DNA from: Variovorax paradoxus
GTDB taxonomy: Bacteria; Pseudomonadota; Gammaproteobacteria; Burkholderiales; Burkholderiaceae_C
Direction: 5' to 3'
Length of the DNA stretch: 64,000 nt
NCBI RefSeq assembly: GCF_030815855.1
Contig: NZ_JAUSXG010000001.1
Span: forward strand, 2,294,001 to 2,358,000
The notes below the pieces were generated by a model. The model saw only the letters and a list, made by a program, of their open reading frames with translations, had not been told where the DNA came from and made no database searches. The position numbers and the translations under genes were made by a program. Every line of letters begins with the position of its first letter. Position 1 is the stretch's first letter. Positions 44,271 to 55,424 of the stretch are shown here, in pieces.

Positions 44271-44927
44271 GTGCACATCCTGCTGATCGAAGACGACCTC
44301 GACCTTGGCCGCGCCTTGCAGGCCGCGCTGAAGGTCGACGGCTTGAGCAGTGAATGGCGCCGGCGGGCCGCCGATGCGCCGCGCACACTGGAAGGCACGG
44401 CCTTCGATTGCGTGCTGCTCGACCTGTCGCTGCCCGATGGCAACGGCCTCGAACTGCTCGCGCGCTGGCGGCGCGAAGGAAGCAGCCTGCCCGTGATCGT
44501 GATCACCGCCCGTTCCGCGGTGGAAGACCGGCTGGCCGGGCTCGACGGCGGCGCGGACGACTTCGTCATCAAGCCCTTTGCCACCGCCGAGCTGATCTCG
44601 CGCATTCGCGCCGTGCTGCGCCGCTCGGCGCGGCAGGCTGGCGAGGTCTGGACGTTGGGGCCCTTGGCAATCGAGCCGCGCCGGCATGCGGCGTCGCTGA
44701 ATGGCAAGCCGCTGGAACTGTCGCCGCGCGAGTTCCGGCTTTTGCTCGAGCTGGCGCGTGAACCGGGGGCCGTGGTCGCCAAGGGCGTGCTCGCGCAAAA
44801 GCTGGAGCCGCTGGGCGAGCCGGTGGATTTCGCCGCGGTGGAGGTGCATGTGTCCAACCTGCGGCGCAAGATCGGCGGCACCATGGTGCACACCGTGCGC
44901 GGGGTGGGCTACATGCTCGCAGCGTGA
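44271..44927 (+). CDS. Two-component response regulator, OmpR/PhoB family
   Basis: 218 residues from a GTG at 44271, the only start that leaves a complete receiver domain. Receiver domain (1-115): acidic pocket IEDD at 6-9, phosphoacceptor Asp51 in LLDLSLPDG, Thr in VIVITAR, and Lys in FVIKPF. Winged-helix domain (about 125-217) with LELSPREFRLLLELA, VEVHVSNLRRKIGG and VRGVGYML. The gene overlaps that of the histidine kinase and follows a palindrome. It is probably a QseB/PmrA-like pair regulator; targets are unknown, though the divergent peptidase and the downstream PhnB-like gene are candidates. Confidence 0.93.
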   Translation: MHILLIEDDLDLGRALQAALKVDGLSSEWRRRAADAPRTLEGTAFDCVLLDLSLPDGNGLELLARWRREGSSLPVIVITARSAVEDRLAGLDGGADDFVIKPFATAELISRIRAVLRRSARQAGEVWTLGPLAIEPRRHAASLNGKPLELSPREFRLLLELAREPGAVVAKGVLAQKLEPLGEPVDFAAVEVHVSNLRRKIGGTMVHTVRGVGYMLAA

Positions 44928-46297
44928 TGAGGACACTGTGGCGGGCGACGCTCGTGCAGCGCGTTTTTCTCGCGGTGCTGCTGGCCTTCGTCTTCGTGCT
45001 GCTGGCGTTGCAGGCCTACATGTACGTCAGTTTCCGGCAGTCGCTGGCCGTCGACCAGGGGCTGAGCAAGCTTGGCAGGTCGTTGGCGCAAGCAATCGGG
45101 CAGCTCGACGACGAAGCGCGCGCGCGTGCCGTCGTCGCCTCGGCCGAAACGATCTACAAGACCATGCGGATCAGCGGCAACGCGGCGGGAACCCTCCGGT
45201 TCCAGCTGTGGAGCCGCGAGGGCAAGCTGATTCATTCGTCGCCGGAACTGCGAGGTGATGTTCTTGCGGGACCGGTGCGCCAGGTGACGACGCAGCGTGT
45301 CGACGGCGAGCCTTATTGGGTTTACCAGGACGAAACCCCGCGCTGGTCGCTGCGCATGGCGGAGCCGGAGCGCACGTTCGCCAAGGTGCTCTCCAACAAC
45401 ACGCGCAACATGTTGCCGTACCTGCTGCTTGCGTTCCCCATCGTTCTGCTGCCGGTGTGGTTCGCGGTGAAGCACGGCTTGCGGCCGTTGCGCCGCCTGG
45501 CCGACGGCATCGGCCACCGGAAGGCGTCCGACCTTTCGCCGCTTGGCGTCGATCCGCCCTATGCGGAACTCAGGCCGCTGACCTCCGCGCTCGAGCGCAT
45601 GCTGCAGCAGCTGCGCGACAAGGTGGAGCGCGAGCGCGCCTTCGTGCATGACGCCGCCCACGAACTGCGAACGCCGATGGCGGTGATTGCGGCACAGGCG
45701 CATGCGCTGGCCGGCGCGGACAGCAGCGAGAGCCGGGGCCGCGCCCAGGCCCACCTGGAGCAGGCGATTGCGCGGGCCTCGCACCTGACGCAGCAGTTGC
45801 TCGATCTCGCGTTGCTCGACGATGGCCTGCCCGCGGCGGCGAAGCGCGTGGACGTTGCGCAACTAGCCCGCGAGATCCTCGCGCAGGCGGCGCCCGGGGC
45901 CATGGCACGCGGCATCGAGCTGACGTTCGAGGCGCCGGACGGCCTGACCGCGCCCATCGACGTGCCGGCGTTCCAGTCGATTCTGGAGAACCTGCTCAAC
46001 AATGCGATTCGCTATGTGCAGCAGGGCGCGCAAGTGGCCGTGATGCTGCGCGAAGAAAACAAAACCCTGGTGCTCACCGTGGCCGACGATGGCCCCGGGA
46101 TTCTGCAGGCCGAGCGTGAACGGGTGTTCGAGCGTTTCTATCGCGGAGCCGGTCACGAGGCGAGCGGCTCGGGCCTGGGCCTCGCCATCGTCCGCCAGGC
46201 GGCCGCCCGCATGGAAGGCAGGGTGGAAGTGACCGAAGGCCTGGCGAAGAAGGGCGTGGGCTTCCGCGTCGTACTGCCGGTGGGCCCGAGGGGTTGA
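44924..46297 (+). CDS. Two-component sensor histidine kinase
   Basis: 457 residues from GTG at 44924, or 456 from the ATG at 44927; either overlaps the regulator stop. Two membrane segments (about 14-34 and 162-182) enclose a periplasmic sensor region with FQLWSREGKLIHSSPEL and YWVYQDETPRWSLRMAEP. A weak HAMP follows, then the H-box HDAAHELRTPMAVI with the phosphorylated His at 246 (GTG numbering), N-box NLLNNAIRYV, G1 VADDGPGI and G2 GSGLGLAI. Architecture resembles QseC. It partners the preceding response regulator. Confidence 0.93.
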   Translation: MMRTLWRATLVQRVFLAVLLAFVFVLLALQAYMYVSFRQSLAVDQGLSKLGRSLAQAIGQLDDEARARAVVASAETIYKTMRISGNAAGTLRFQLWSREGKLIHSSPELRGDVLAGPVRQVTTQRVDGEPYWVYQDETPRWSLRMAEPERTFAKVLSNNTRNMLPYLLLAFPIVLLPVWFAVKHGLRPLRRLADGIGHRKASDLSPLGVDPPYAELRPLTSALERMLQQLRDKVERERAFVHDAAHELRTPMAVIAAQAHALAGADSSESRGRAQAHLEQAIARASHLTQQLLDLALLDDGLPAAAKRVDVAQLAREILAQAAPGAMARGIELTFEAPDGLTAPIDVPAFQSILENLLNNAIRYVQQGAQVAVMLREENKTLVLTVADDGPGILQAERERVFERFYRGAGHEASGSGLGLAIVRQAAARMEGRVEVTEGLAKKGVGFRVVLPVGPRG

Positions 46298-46338
46298 CAA
46301 GCACCTCGCGCCGCCTCGATACTGAACCTCAAGGTTCA
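46294..46338 (+). promoter_or_regulatory. Promoter-like hexamers with overlapping palindrome
   Basis: TTGACA (46294-46299) lies across the kinase stop, followed after 19 bases by ATACTG (46319-46324). A perfect dyad TGAACCT-CA-AGGTTCA (46323-46338) overlaps the end of the -10 box. The PhnB-like gene starts at 46363 with CAGGAG upstream. The dyad is where a repressor would block initiation; the protein is unknown. Confidence 0.5.
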
Positions 46339-46362
46339 TTATCAAAGACTCAGGAGATTCCC

Positions 46363-46839
46363 ATGCAGAAGATCGTTCCCTGCCTCTGGTTCGACGGCAA
46401 CGGCGAAGACGCGCTGAAGTTCTACACCGCCATCTTCCCGAACTCGTGCATGACCGACAAGCAGCTCTGGGGCGACGAAAACCCCAGCCTGAAGGGTTCG
46501 CTGCTCACCGCGACTTTCGAGCTCCAGGGGCAGGAGTTCATGGTGCTCAACGGCGGGCCGCAGTACAAGTTCACCCCGGCCATCTCGATGCTCGTGAAGT
46601 GCGATACGCAGGCCGAGGTCGACCACTACTGGGACAGGCTGCTCGAAGGCGGCGGCCAGCCGGTGCAGTGCGGTTGGCTCACCGACCGCTACGGCGTGTC
46701 GTGGCAGGTCGCGCCCATGGCCATCCTGCGCATGTTCCAGGACAAGGACCCGGCCAAGGCCGCCCGCGCGATGCAGGCGATGATGAAGATGATCAAGCTC
46801 GACCTCGCCGAGGTGAAGAAGGCCTTCGACGGCGAGTGA
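46363..46839 (+). CDS. PhnB-like VOC protein (3-demethylubiquinone-9 3-methyltransferase-like)
   Basis: 158 residues from the ATG at 46363. MQKIVPCLWFDGNGEDALKFYTAIFPNS is the PhnB-type VOC start, and FELQGQEFMVLNGGPQYKFTPAISM continues it. DRYGVSWQVAP is the second half-site. The paralogue name refers to an old annotation; methyltransferase activity is not established. Members are suspected metal-binding proteins of unknown substrate. It carries its own promoter-like signal downstream of the kinase gene. Confidence 0.87.
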   Translation: MQKIVPCLWFDGNGEDALKFYTAIFPNSCMTDKQLWGDENPSLKGSLLTATFELQGQEFMVLNGGPQYKFTPAISMLVKCDTQAEVDHYWDRLLEGGGQPVQCGWLTDRYGVSWQVAPMAILRMFQDKDPAKAARAMQAMMKMIKLDLAEVKKAFDGE

Positions 46840-46857
46840 TTCGCCGCGCCGCGCGGG

Positions 46858-48273
46858 CTACACCAGCCGGCGGATGGCCTTCTTGCGCCACACCAGCCGG
46901 TAGTAGGCGGTCTGCAGCAGCAGCATGGCGCCGAAGGTCACGGGGTAGGCATACCAGATGCCGTTGAGCCCGATGCGGTGGCTCATGAACCAGGCCACCG
47001 GCACCTCGACGCCGATCAGGCAGAGGATGGTGATGGCCGTGGGCACCAGCACCGAGCCGCTGGCCCGCATGATCCCCGAGATGGCCGAGGCCATGCCGAA
47101 AATGACCATGCTCCACAGCATGACGTGCAGCAGCGTCTGTGCAATTTCGATGACCGGCGCGCTGGTGATGAAAAAGCCCATGAGATGGCGCGAGAACAAA
47201 TAGCCCAGCAGCACCAGCCCGCCCGTGAGCACGAGGTTCATCAGCAGCGCGGTCTTGGCAATGGCGCCCAGCCGGTCGGCACGGCCCGCGCCGATGGCCT
47301 GCGCGCCGAGGATCGACGCCGTGATCGCGATCGAGATGGCCGGAAACTGCACGTAGGCCACCACCTGGTTCACCGCGCCGTAGGCCGCGGTGGCGCTGGA
47401 GCCATAGCCGTTCACCAGCGAGAGCAGGGCGATTTCGGCCAGCGCCACGACGATCATCTGCACGCCGGTGGGCACGCCGACCTTGAGCACGGCTTTCAGC
47501 AGCTGGGGGTCGATGCGCATGTGGCGAATGAATTCCCTGTCGGGCGCCAGCGGGCTGCCGCGGCGATGAAGGCGCCAAGCCAGCCACAGCGTCGCGACAA
47601 CGAACGCCACCACCGTGGCCCAGGCGCCGCTCGCAACGCCGAGCTGCGGCAGGCCGCCCCAGCCGCGGATGAGCGCGGGCGTGACGATGAGGCCGGTCAC
47701 CGTGGAGATGATCAGCGTGAGCAGCGGCGTGACCGTGTCGCCGACGCCGCGCAGCATGGCGGTGGACAGCAGGAACACGAACAGCCCCGGCATCGCGATC
47801 AGCATGATGCGGGCGTAGCGCGTGGAGTCGGCCAGTACGTCGGGCGGTGTGCCGAGCGATGCGAGCAGGGGCGTGGTGAAGGCGCCGCCGAACACGGCCA
47901 CCGCGAGCCCGAGCAGCATGCCGACCGACAGCGTGGTGCCCGCCACGGCCTTGACCTTCGCGGCGTCGCGCGCACCCCAGGCCTGGCCGATGAGCACCGA
48001 GGCCCCGGCACCCAGGCCGATGACGAAGGCGATGAAGAAGAACATCACCGGAAAGAAGCTCGAGACGGCAGCCAGGGCGCCGACGCCGATCATCTGCCCG
48101 ATGTAGATGTTGTTGATGGTGCCGGACAGCGACTGCAGGATGTTGCTGAGCAGCATCGGCGCAAGAAAGAACAGAAAGGTCTTCCACAGCGCGCGCGGCG
48201 CACCCACGGGCGCGACCGGCGCGCCTTCAAGGCCGCTTCGGCCGGTGCTTGCGTTCTCGGGGGTCGCTCTCAT
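46858..48273 (-). CDS. MATE-family efflux transporter
   Basis: 471 residues with 12 predicted membrane segments in two pseudo-symmetrical halves. The first half holds LLSNILQSLSGTINNIYIGQMIGVGALAAVS and GASVLIGQAWGARD; the second GVQMIVVALAEIALLSLVNGYGSSATAAYGAVNQV and SILGAQAIGAGRADRLG, the repeated MATE motif. The protein exports cationic drugs or metabolites using Na+ or H+ gradients. The start overlaps the stop of the DUF2239 gene, so the two are cotranslated. Confidence 0.92.
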   Translation of the reverse strand: MRATPENASTGRSGLEGAPVAPVGAPRALWKTFLFFLAPMLLSNILQSLSGTINNIYIGQMIGVGALAAVSSFFPVMFFFIAFVIGLGAGASVLIGQAWGARDAAKVKAVAGTTLSVGMLLGLAVAVFGGAFTTPLLASLGTPPDVLADSTRYARIMLIAMPGLFVFLLSTAMLRGVGDTVTPLLTLIISTVTGLIVTPALIRGWGGLPQLGVASGAWATVVAFVVATLWLAWRLHRRGSPLAPDREFIRHMRIDPQLLKAVLKVGVPTGVQMIVVALAEIALLSLVNGYGSSATAAYGAVNQVVAYVQFPAISIAITASILGAQAIGAGRADRLGAIAKTALLMNLVLTGGLVLLGYLFSRHLMGFFITSAPVIEIAQTLLHVMLWSMVIFGMASAISGIMRASGSVLVPTAITILCLIGVEVPVAWFMSHRIGLNGIWYAYPVTFGAMLLLQTAYYRLVWRKKAIRRLV

Positions 48274-48845
48274 GCAGTGGTGCTCCAGCCGGCGGCGGAC
48301 AGTTTTTGAAGATGGGTGCGCAGGTCCGCGGGCCAGGCGCCGATCAGTGCCTCGAAGCGCTCGCGCTCGCCCGCGAACAACGCGCGCGTGGCCTCCTCGA
48401 AGCCGGGCAGGTCGCCCGCGATGGCGGTCATGAACCGGTAGGCGGCTTCACGCGATGCGCGCACCGCGTCGCGGTCGGCGTTGACGCGGCTCGCCTCCTG
48501 CACCAGACGCCGCAGCGCGACCGACGCGCCGCCCGGTTGGCGGTTGAGCCAGTCCCAGTGGCGCGGAAGCAGCGTGACTTCGCGCGCCACGACACCCAAT
48601 TTCGGACGGCCCACGCCGCGCGGGGTTTCGCCGTGGGCCTCGGTGCTGGCGGTCGGCGTCGGGACGCCGGCCCGGTTGTGCACGTCGAAGTCGAGCGGCT
48701 CGCCCGTCTGTTCGTCGAACACGAGGTAGGGCGTGTCGTCCTTGCGTTCCTGCAGCTGCGCGAGCACGTCGGCCGTGCTTCCCTGCGCGATGCGCTTGGA
48801 GCCGGCGAAAACAATCAGGGAGATGGGTGGCGTATCGGATGGCAT
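48270..48845 (-). CDS. DUF2239 family protein
   Basis: 191 residues. The N-terminus ISLIVFAGSKRIAQGSTADVLAQLQ and the block RGVGRPKLGVVAREVTLLPRHWDWL are the hallmarks of DUF2239, a family of small cytoplasmic proteins of unknown function. AAYRFMTAIAGDLPGFEEATRALFAGE follows. There is no signal peptide or membrane segment. The ATGA overlap with the MATE gene suggests functional linkage or simply shared expression. Confidence 0.87.
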   Translation of the reverse strand: MPSDTPPISLIVFAGSKRIAQGSTADVLAQLQERKDDTPYLVFDEQTGEPLDFDVHNRAGVPTPTASTEAHGETPRGVGRPKLGVVAREVTLLPRHWDWLNRQPGGASVALRRLVQEASRVNADRDAVRASREAAYRFMTAIAGDLPGFEEATRALFAGERERFEALIGAWPADLRTHLQKLSAAGWSTTA

Positions 48846-48906
48846 GTCGGATTCGTTGTTTTTCTGGTCCGTCGAAACGAGCTGCGGAATCTACCCGTTG
48901 ACCGGC

Positions 48907-49353
48907 TCAGGCGCTCGGCGAGGTGTCGTGGTGGCAAAGCGCAAGGAGCGCGGCGTTGAGTTGCGGCAGGCTTTGCGGTGCCAGCGATTTCACCGCATCG
49001 GCGCAGAGGACTTCAACCGTCGTGACCGCAGCCCGCATCAATTTCTTGCCGCCGGGGCGGATGGTCGCATGGCGGCGGTCGTCTTCGTTCGAGCCGGCCG
49101 TGCGTTCGGCCAGTCCTGTTTTTTCGAGCAGGACCATTTTGCGAATCAGCGCCGACATCGGCAACCCCAGGGCGCGCGAAAGGTCGGCCATCACCATGCG
49201 GCCGCTTTCGGCGCAGAGGAGCAGATAGAGCAGCGTGAAGTCTTCGTAGGCCAGGCCGTGGAAGGCGCCCAGATCTTCGTTCAGCTTCAGGTTCAGGCTG
49301 GCGTGGGCGCGGCTGACGTTGAGGCACAAGCCCAGCGCATCGACGGTTGTCAT
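48907..49353 (-). CDS. MarR-family transcriptional regulator
   Basis: 148 residues from the ATG at 49353, overlapping the GIY-YIG stop (ATGA). The winged-helix core is in YEDFTLLYLLLCAE, MVMADLSRALGLPMSALIRKMVLLEKTGLAERTAG, and the wing in DRRHATIRPGGKKLM. The protein forms a dimer and probably represses its own operon through the paired sites at 49723-49763. No cysteine or other redox sensor residue is obvious in the N-terminal helices apart from two scattered ones. Confidence 0.9.
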   Translation of the reverse strand: MTTVDALGLCLNVSRAHASLNLKLNEDLGAFHGLAYEDFTLLYLLLCAESGRMVMADLSRALGLPMSALIRKMVLLEKTGLAERTAGSNEDDRRHATIRPGGKKLMRAAVTTVEVLCADAVKSLAPQSLPQLNAALLALCHHDTSPSA

Positions 49354-49712
49354 GGCGTGTTGTAGCCCTTGTCGCCATCGCACTGGAGTTCCTCGCGCCA
49401 AAGCGCGAGGAGTTTCTCCAGCTCGTCGGCGCGGTCGAAGGCTGGGTCGTCGCGTTCCTTGACCCGGTCGATCACCTCGAAGCTGAAGTGCTCGGCGCCG
49501 TGCGCGGCCCAGTCGCGCACCAGGGCCTTGTTGCGGTGCGAGCGCAGGCCGAGTTCGAAGCGCGCCCGGTTCATCGCGCCTCCGACATCGAGACTTCCGG
49601 CCACATAGATGCGGCCGCTCAGCGTGTTGCGTATGGCGAAGACGCCCGCGGGGAGCACGGTTTCCTTGTATTTCCTGACGAGGGCGCGCCTCGTCTCTTG
49701 CGGCAGGTTCAT
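49350..49712 (-). CDS. GIY-YIG nuclease-family protein
   Basis: 120 residues from the ATG at 49712; 12 more residues are open upstream but would cover the operator. GVFAIRNTLSGRIYVAGSLDVGGAMNRARFEL corresponds to the GIY-YIG fold, with GVF and IYV replacing the usual GIY and YIG, and the helix SHRNKALVRDWAAHG with FEVID following. Catalytic activity is uncertain because both signature tripeptides are altered. It is first in an operon with the MarR gene. DNA cleavage or repair is the family role; the biological role here is unknown. Confidence 0.82.
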   Translation of the reverse strand: MNLPQETRRALVRKYKETVLPAGVFAIRNTLSGRIYVAGSLDVGGAMNRARFELGLRSHRNKALVRDWAAHGAEHFSFEVIDRVKERDDPAFDRADELEKLLALWREELQCDGDKGYNTP

Positions 49713-49722
49713 GTGTCGAATA

Positions 49723-49763
49723 TTACCCGGGCAAAATAGAATGCGCAATATACCCGGGTAAAA
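49723..49763. promoter_or_regulatory. Paired CCCGGG-centred operator sites
   Basis: TTACCCGGGCAAAA (49723-49736) and ATACCCGGGTAAAA (49750-49763) repeat the same motif in direct orientation with 27 bp between centres. The second contains the palindrome TACCCGGGTA. They lie directly before the GIY-YIG/MarR operon and are AT-rich compared with the surroundings, as expected of a MarR-type autoregulatory region. Confidence 0.65.
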
Positions 49764-49767
49764 ATAC

Positions 49768-50328
49768 TCAAGACACCTCGCCCCGCAGCCGGCGCCAGAG
49801 GCGGTGCATGCGCCGGTTGAAGGCGCGCACCACGCGCCATGGGCGGCTCTCGCGAACCAGCGTCAGCACGTGGTCCTTCCAGGCTTTCCAGCGCGGATAC
49901 CAGCGGGCGAACAGCGGAATACGCATGAGCGCCGGCTCGACCAGCTGGAAGATGCGCGCGACGAAGGCGGTGCCGATCAGCTTGGCGACGATCAACACCG
50001 TCACCCCGCTTGCGGCATGGCCGCGGCCGAAGAGAAAGAGCGCGAGCACCTTCACCGGCAGCAGCAGAACCACCGGCAGAAAAAATGCCAGCAGCCCGCC
50101 CCACGGCGGCAGACTGCGCAGCCAGTTCTCCGCACGGGCCCAGAGCGGCAGGCGGGCCAGCCGGGCGGCCAGGGCGGCCAACGGCACCCAACCCCATTCC
50201 TCGAACAGCAGCACCGGCACCAGCAGCACGGCCATCAGCCCGCGCAGCAGTCTTCGCAGTCCCGAGGCGGGAGGGCGGCCGGGCGAAGGGGGTGGGGAGG
50301 AGGGAGGCGGAGGAAGAGGGGTTTGCAC
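49768..50328 (-). CDS. Conserved hypothetical membrane protein
   Basis: 186 residues. A Pro/Ser-rich tail (residues 1-22) precedes hydrophobic stretches at about 28-50, 75-95 and 105-130, with a strongly basic C-terminus rich in Arg and Trp. No catalytic motif is visible and the family was not recognised. The gene starts 122 bp upstream of tex on the opposite strand; no partner is evident. Confidence 0.6.
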   Translation of the reverse strand: MQTPLPPPPSSPPPSPGRPPASGLRRLLRGLMAVLLVPVLLFEEWGWVPLAALAARLARLPLWARAENWLRSLPPWGGLLAFFLPVVLLLPVKVLALFLFGRGHAASGVTVLIVAKLIGTAFVARIFQLVEPALMRIPLFARWYPRWKAWKDHVLTLVRESRPWRVVRAFNRRMHRLWRRLRGEVS

Positions 50329-50449
50329 CGCATCGATTGTGCAGGTTGCCCCGGGGTGGCCGCCTCCAGCCCTATGGCAAACTTCGACGCTTTATTCGCC
50401 AAGCACCGTCGGCCTTGCCGGCCGTGCGTGACAGGGACGTCATTCAGAA

Positions 50450-52825
<2,376 letters not shown>

Positions 52826-52862
52826 GCCGTGCCGCACCGTTCCTGCTGATGCAACCGGCCTC

Positions 52863-53936
52863 ATGAAAGCACTGCGCATCTACGCCGGTCCCGCGGCCCG
52901 CGAGCACATCGAAGAACACGGCCTGCGTCCGCAGGACGTGCGCACCGTTCCCGGCGCGGCGGGCGGCCCCAAGGGGCTGATCCTCGGGCCGCTCGACCGT
53001 TTCATCTTCGGCCGCTGGCTCACGCAGGCCAGCCAGCCGGTTCACCTGGTGGGCGCGTCGATCGGTGCATGGCGGCTTGCAACGGCCTGCCTGGCCGATC
53101 CACAAAAGGCCTTCGAGCGCTTCGAGCACGACTACGTGCGCCAGCAGTTCGAAGTGCCACCGGGCCAGAAGCGGCTCAGCCCGCGCCAGCTCAGCGAACG
53201 CTTTGCCGAAAGCCTGCTCGACTTCTATGGCGGGCGCATCGGCGAGGTGCTGAGCCACTCGCGCTACCGCCTTCATGTGGTGACCTCGCGCGGCCGCCAC
53301 ATCCTCGGGCGCGAAGGCAGGGCGCGCACGCCTTTCGGCTACCTGGGTGCCTTTGCCACCAACAGCCTGCACCGCAAGAGCCTGGGCGCGTGGCTGGAGC
53401 GCTGCGTTTTCTCCACGCCAGGCGCGGCCTTGCCTTTCGGCACGAAAGACTTTCGAACACGCCAGCACGCGCTGAGCGAAGAGAACTTCAACCTGGTGCT
53501 GCAGGCCTCGTGCTCGATTCCGTTCCTGCTCGCCGCGGTGCACGACATTCCGGGCGCGCCGCGCGGCGCTTACTGGGACGGCGGCATTACGGACTATCAC
53601 CTGCACCTCGACTACCAGCCGGCCGACGAGGGCATCGTGCTGTACCCGCATTTCCAGCGCGCGGTGGTGCCGGGCTGGCTCGACAAGGGCCTGCGCTGGC
53701 GCCACAAGTCCACCGGCTTTCTCGACCGCATGGTGGTGCTCGCGCCCGATGCCGACTGGGTGCGGTCGCTGCCCAATGGCAAGCTGCCCGACCGCAAGGA
53801 CTTCATCCATTTCGCGAACGACGCGCAGGCCCGCATCAGCGCGTGGAGCAGGGCCACGCGCGAGGCAGAGCGGCTGTCGGACGAGTTCGAGGCGTGGCTC
53901 GGGACAGGTCGCACGCGCGACATCCTGCCGCTCTGA
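52863..53936 (+). CDS. Patatin-like phospholipase
   Basis: 357 residues from the ATG at 52863. The catalytic Ser lies in LVGASIGAWR (G-x-S-x-G), and the partner Asp in WDGGITDYHLH. The oxyanion loop GGPKGLILG occurs near residues 35-43, so the motif order is that of patatins. There is no signal peptide. It could act on membrane phospholipids or storage lipids; the substrate is unknown. The gene follows tex by 37 bp on the same strand, so they may share a transcript. Confidence 0.85.
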   Translation: MKALRIYAGPAAREHIEEHGLRPQDVRTVPGAAGGPKGLILGPLDRFIFGRWLTQASQPVHLVGASIGAWRLATACLADPQKAFERFEHDYVRQQFEVPPGQKRLSPRQLSERFAESLLDFYGGRIGEVLSHSRYRLHVVTSRGRHILGREGRARTPFGYLGAFATNSLHRKSLGAWLERCVFSTPGAALPFGTKDFRTRQHALSEENFNLVLQASCSIPFLLAAVHDIPGAPRGAYWDGGITDYHLHLDYQPADEGIVLYPHFQRAVVPGWLDKGLRWRHKSTGFLDRMVVLAPDADWVRSLPNGKLPDRKDFIHFANDAQARISAWSRATREAERLSDEFEAWLGTGRTRDILPL

Positions 53937-54024
53937 ACACGACGCCGCCGGGCAAACCCTGACGGGGTGCGCACGCAGGCCTTCGAGAATGGCCGGCTCA
54001 CTCTTTCAGAGAAAGCCGCCACCC

Positions 54025-55008
54025 ATGCAGCAGGCCCGAATTTCACGCCGCCGGTTCACCCTTGCCGCCGCTGCGGCCGCGACGATCCCGATGCCCACGT
54101 TGGCGCAAGGTGCCTGGCCGAACAAGCCGATCCGCATCGTCGTGCCGTACACGCCGGGCGGGTTCACCGACCAGATGGCGCGGCTGGTGCAGGTCGGCTT
54201 GCAAGCGCGGCTCGGCCAGCCCGTGGTGGTCGACAACAAGCCCGGCGCCAACAGCCTGATCGGTGTCGATGCCATTGCCAAGGCCGCGCCGGACGGCAGC
54301 ACCTTCGGCGTCGTCATCGCGGCCTATGCGGCCAACACCACGCTGTATCCCAAGCTGCCCTACGACCCGCAGAAAGACCTGACGGGTGTTTCGCTGATGG
54401 GCGTGTCGCCGCTGCTGGCCGCGGTGAACATCGATGCGCCGTTCAAGACCGCGCGCGAACTCATCGACTATGCGCGCGCCAACCCCGGCAAGGTGAGCTT
54501 CGGCTCGTCGGGCAACGGCTCGGCCGCGCACCTGACGACCGAGCTGTGGAAGTCGCTCACGCAGACCTACATGATCCACATTCCGTACCGCGGCGCGGTG
54601 CCCGCGCTGACGGACCTGATGGGCGGCCAGATCCAGCTGTTCTTCGATGCGCCGACCGGCCTCATCAACCAGGCCAAGGCCGGCAAGGTGCGGCTGATCG
54701 GTGTGGCGGGCGACAAGCGGCTGCCCGCCGTGCCCGAGGTGCCGACCTTCATCGAGCAGGGCTTCGCGGGTTTCACCGGCAGCACCTGGGCCGGCATGCT
54801 GGCGCCGGCGGGCACGCCGCGGGACATCGTCAAGCGCATGTCGGAAGAGGTCGCGCGCATCATCAAGAGCGACGAAACGCGCGCCCGGCTCGACGCCATG
54901 GGCACCTTCCCGGCCGGCAGCACGCCGGAGGAATTCGACGCCTTCATCAAGGCCGAGACCACCAAGTGGGGCAAGGTGATCCGCACGGCGGGCGTCAAGG
55001 CGGAGTAA
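54025..55008 (+). CDS. Bug/TctC-family tripartite tricarboxylate receptor
   Basis: 327 residues from the ATG at 54025. The leader MQQARISRRRFTLAAAAAAT contains a twin-arginine-like RRRF and a hydrophobic stretch ending in TLAQ. The Bug signature appears as WPNKPIRIVVPYTPGGFTDQ, with VVDNKPGANSLIGVDAIAK and IPYRGAVPALTDLMGGQIQ later. A periplasmic organic-acid receptor without TctA/B neighbours. Distantly similar to the receptor at 20787 and not a recent duplicate. It ends 12 bp before the convergent DUF4150 gene. Confidence 0.92.
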   Translation: MQQARISRRRFTLAAAAAATIPMPTLAQGAWPNKPIRIVVPYTPGGFTDQMARLVQVGLQARLGQPVVVDNKPGANSLIGVDAIAKAAPDGSTFGVVIAAYAANTTLYPKLPYDPQKDLTGVSLMGVSPLLAAVNIDAPFKTARELIDYARANPGKVSFGSSGNGSAAHLTTELWKSLTQTYMIHIPYRGAVPALTDLMGGQIQLFFDAPTGLINQAKAGKVRLIGVAGDKRLPAVPEVPTFIEQGFAGFTGSTWAGMLAPAGTPRDIVKRMSEEVARIIKSDETRARLDAMGTFPAGSTPEEFDAFIKAETTKWGKVIRTAGVKAE

Positions 55009-55020
55009 GAACAGGAAGCC

Positions 55021-55407
55021 TCAGGCCGCGAGCACCAGCACCTTGAACTGGCTGGGCACGATGCGCATGCCGACAATGTTGTTGCGGTTCTGGACCGACA
55101 GGCTGGTCATGCGCGTGCAGGGCGAGCCCTTCAGCAGCACCGTGAATGCCCCGGTGATGTGGCGCGAAGGCCCCATCACCGTCTGAGACACCACGCCCAT
55201 CAGCACGCCCGCGTTGTCGCCGTTGGTGATGGGCGTGGTGGTTGCAAGGTTGTGGGCCGGCGTGCCGCCGTAGAGGATGTTCCAGGCATTGGGAATGGCC
55301 GTGGGCCCGAGCGCGAAGTTGGGATACGGAACGGGAATCGCGGGCGGTGTCTTGCAGACATCGGGAAACGCGAGGTCCATGCCCATCATCTGTGCGTTGG
55401 CAAACAT
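55021..55407 (-). CDS. DUF4150 (PAAR-like) type VI secretion protein
   Basis: 128 residues from the ATG at 55407, preceded by GAAGGAG. MFANAQMMGMDLAFPDVCKTPP and PVPYPNFALGPTAIPNAWNILYGGTPAHNL are the DUF4150/PAAR-like signature; a small cone of this type sharpens the VgrG spike. There is no C-terminal toxin extension, unlike many PAAR proteins. It is the last gene of the six-gene minus-strand operon, 17 bp after DUF3540. Located in the cytoplasm until loaded on the T6SS tube. Confidence 0.85.
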   Translation of the reverse strand: MFANAQMMGMDLAFPDVCKTPPAIPVPYPNFALGPTAIPNAWNILYGGTPAHNLATTTPITNGDNAGVLMGVVSQTVMGPSRHITGAFTVLLKGSPCTRMTSLSVQNRNNIVGMRIVPSQFKVLVLAA

Positions 55408-55424
55408 GCGTAAGGCTCCTTCAA

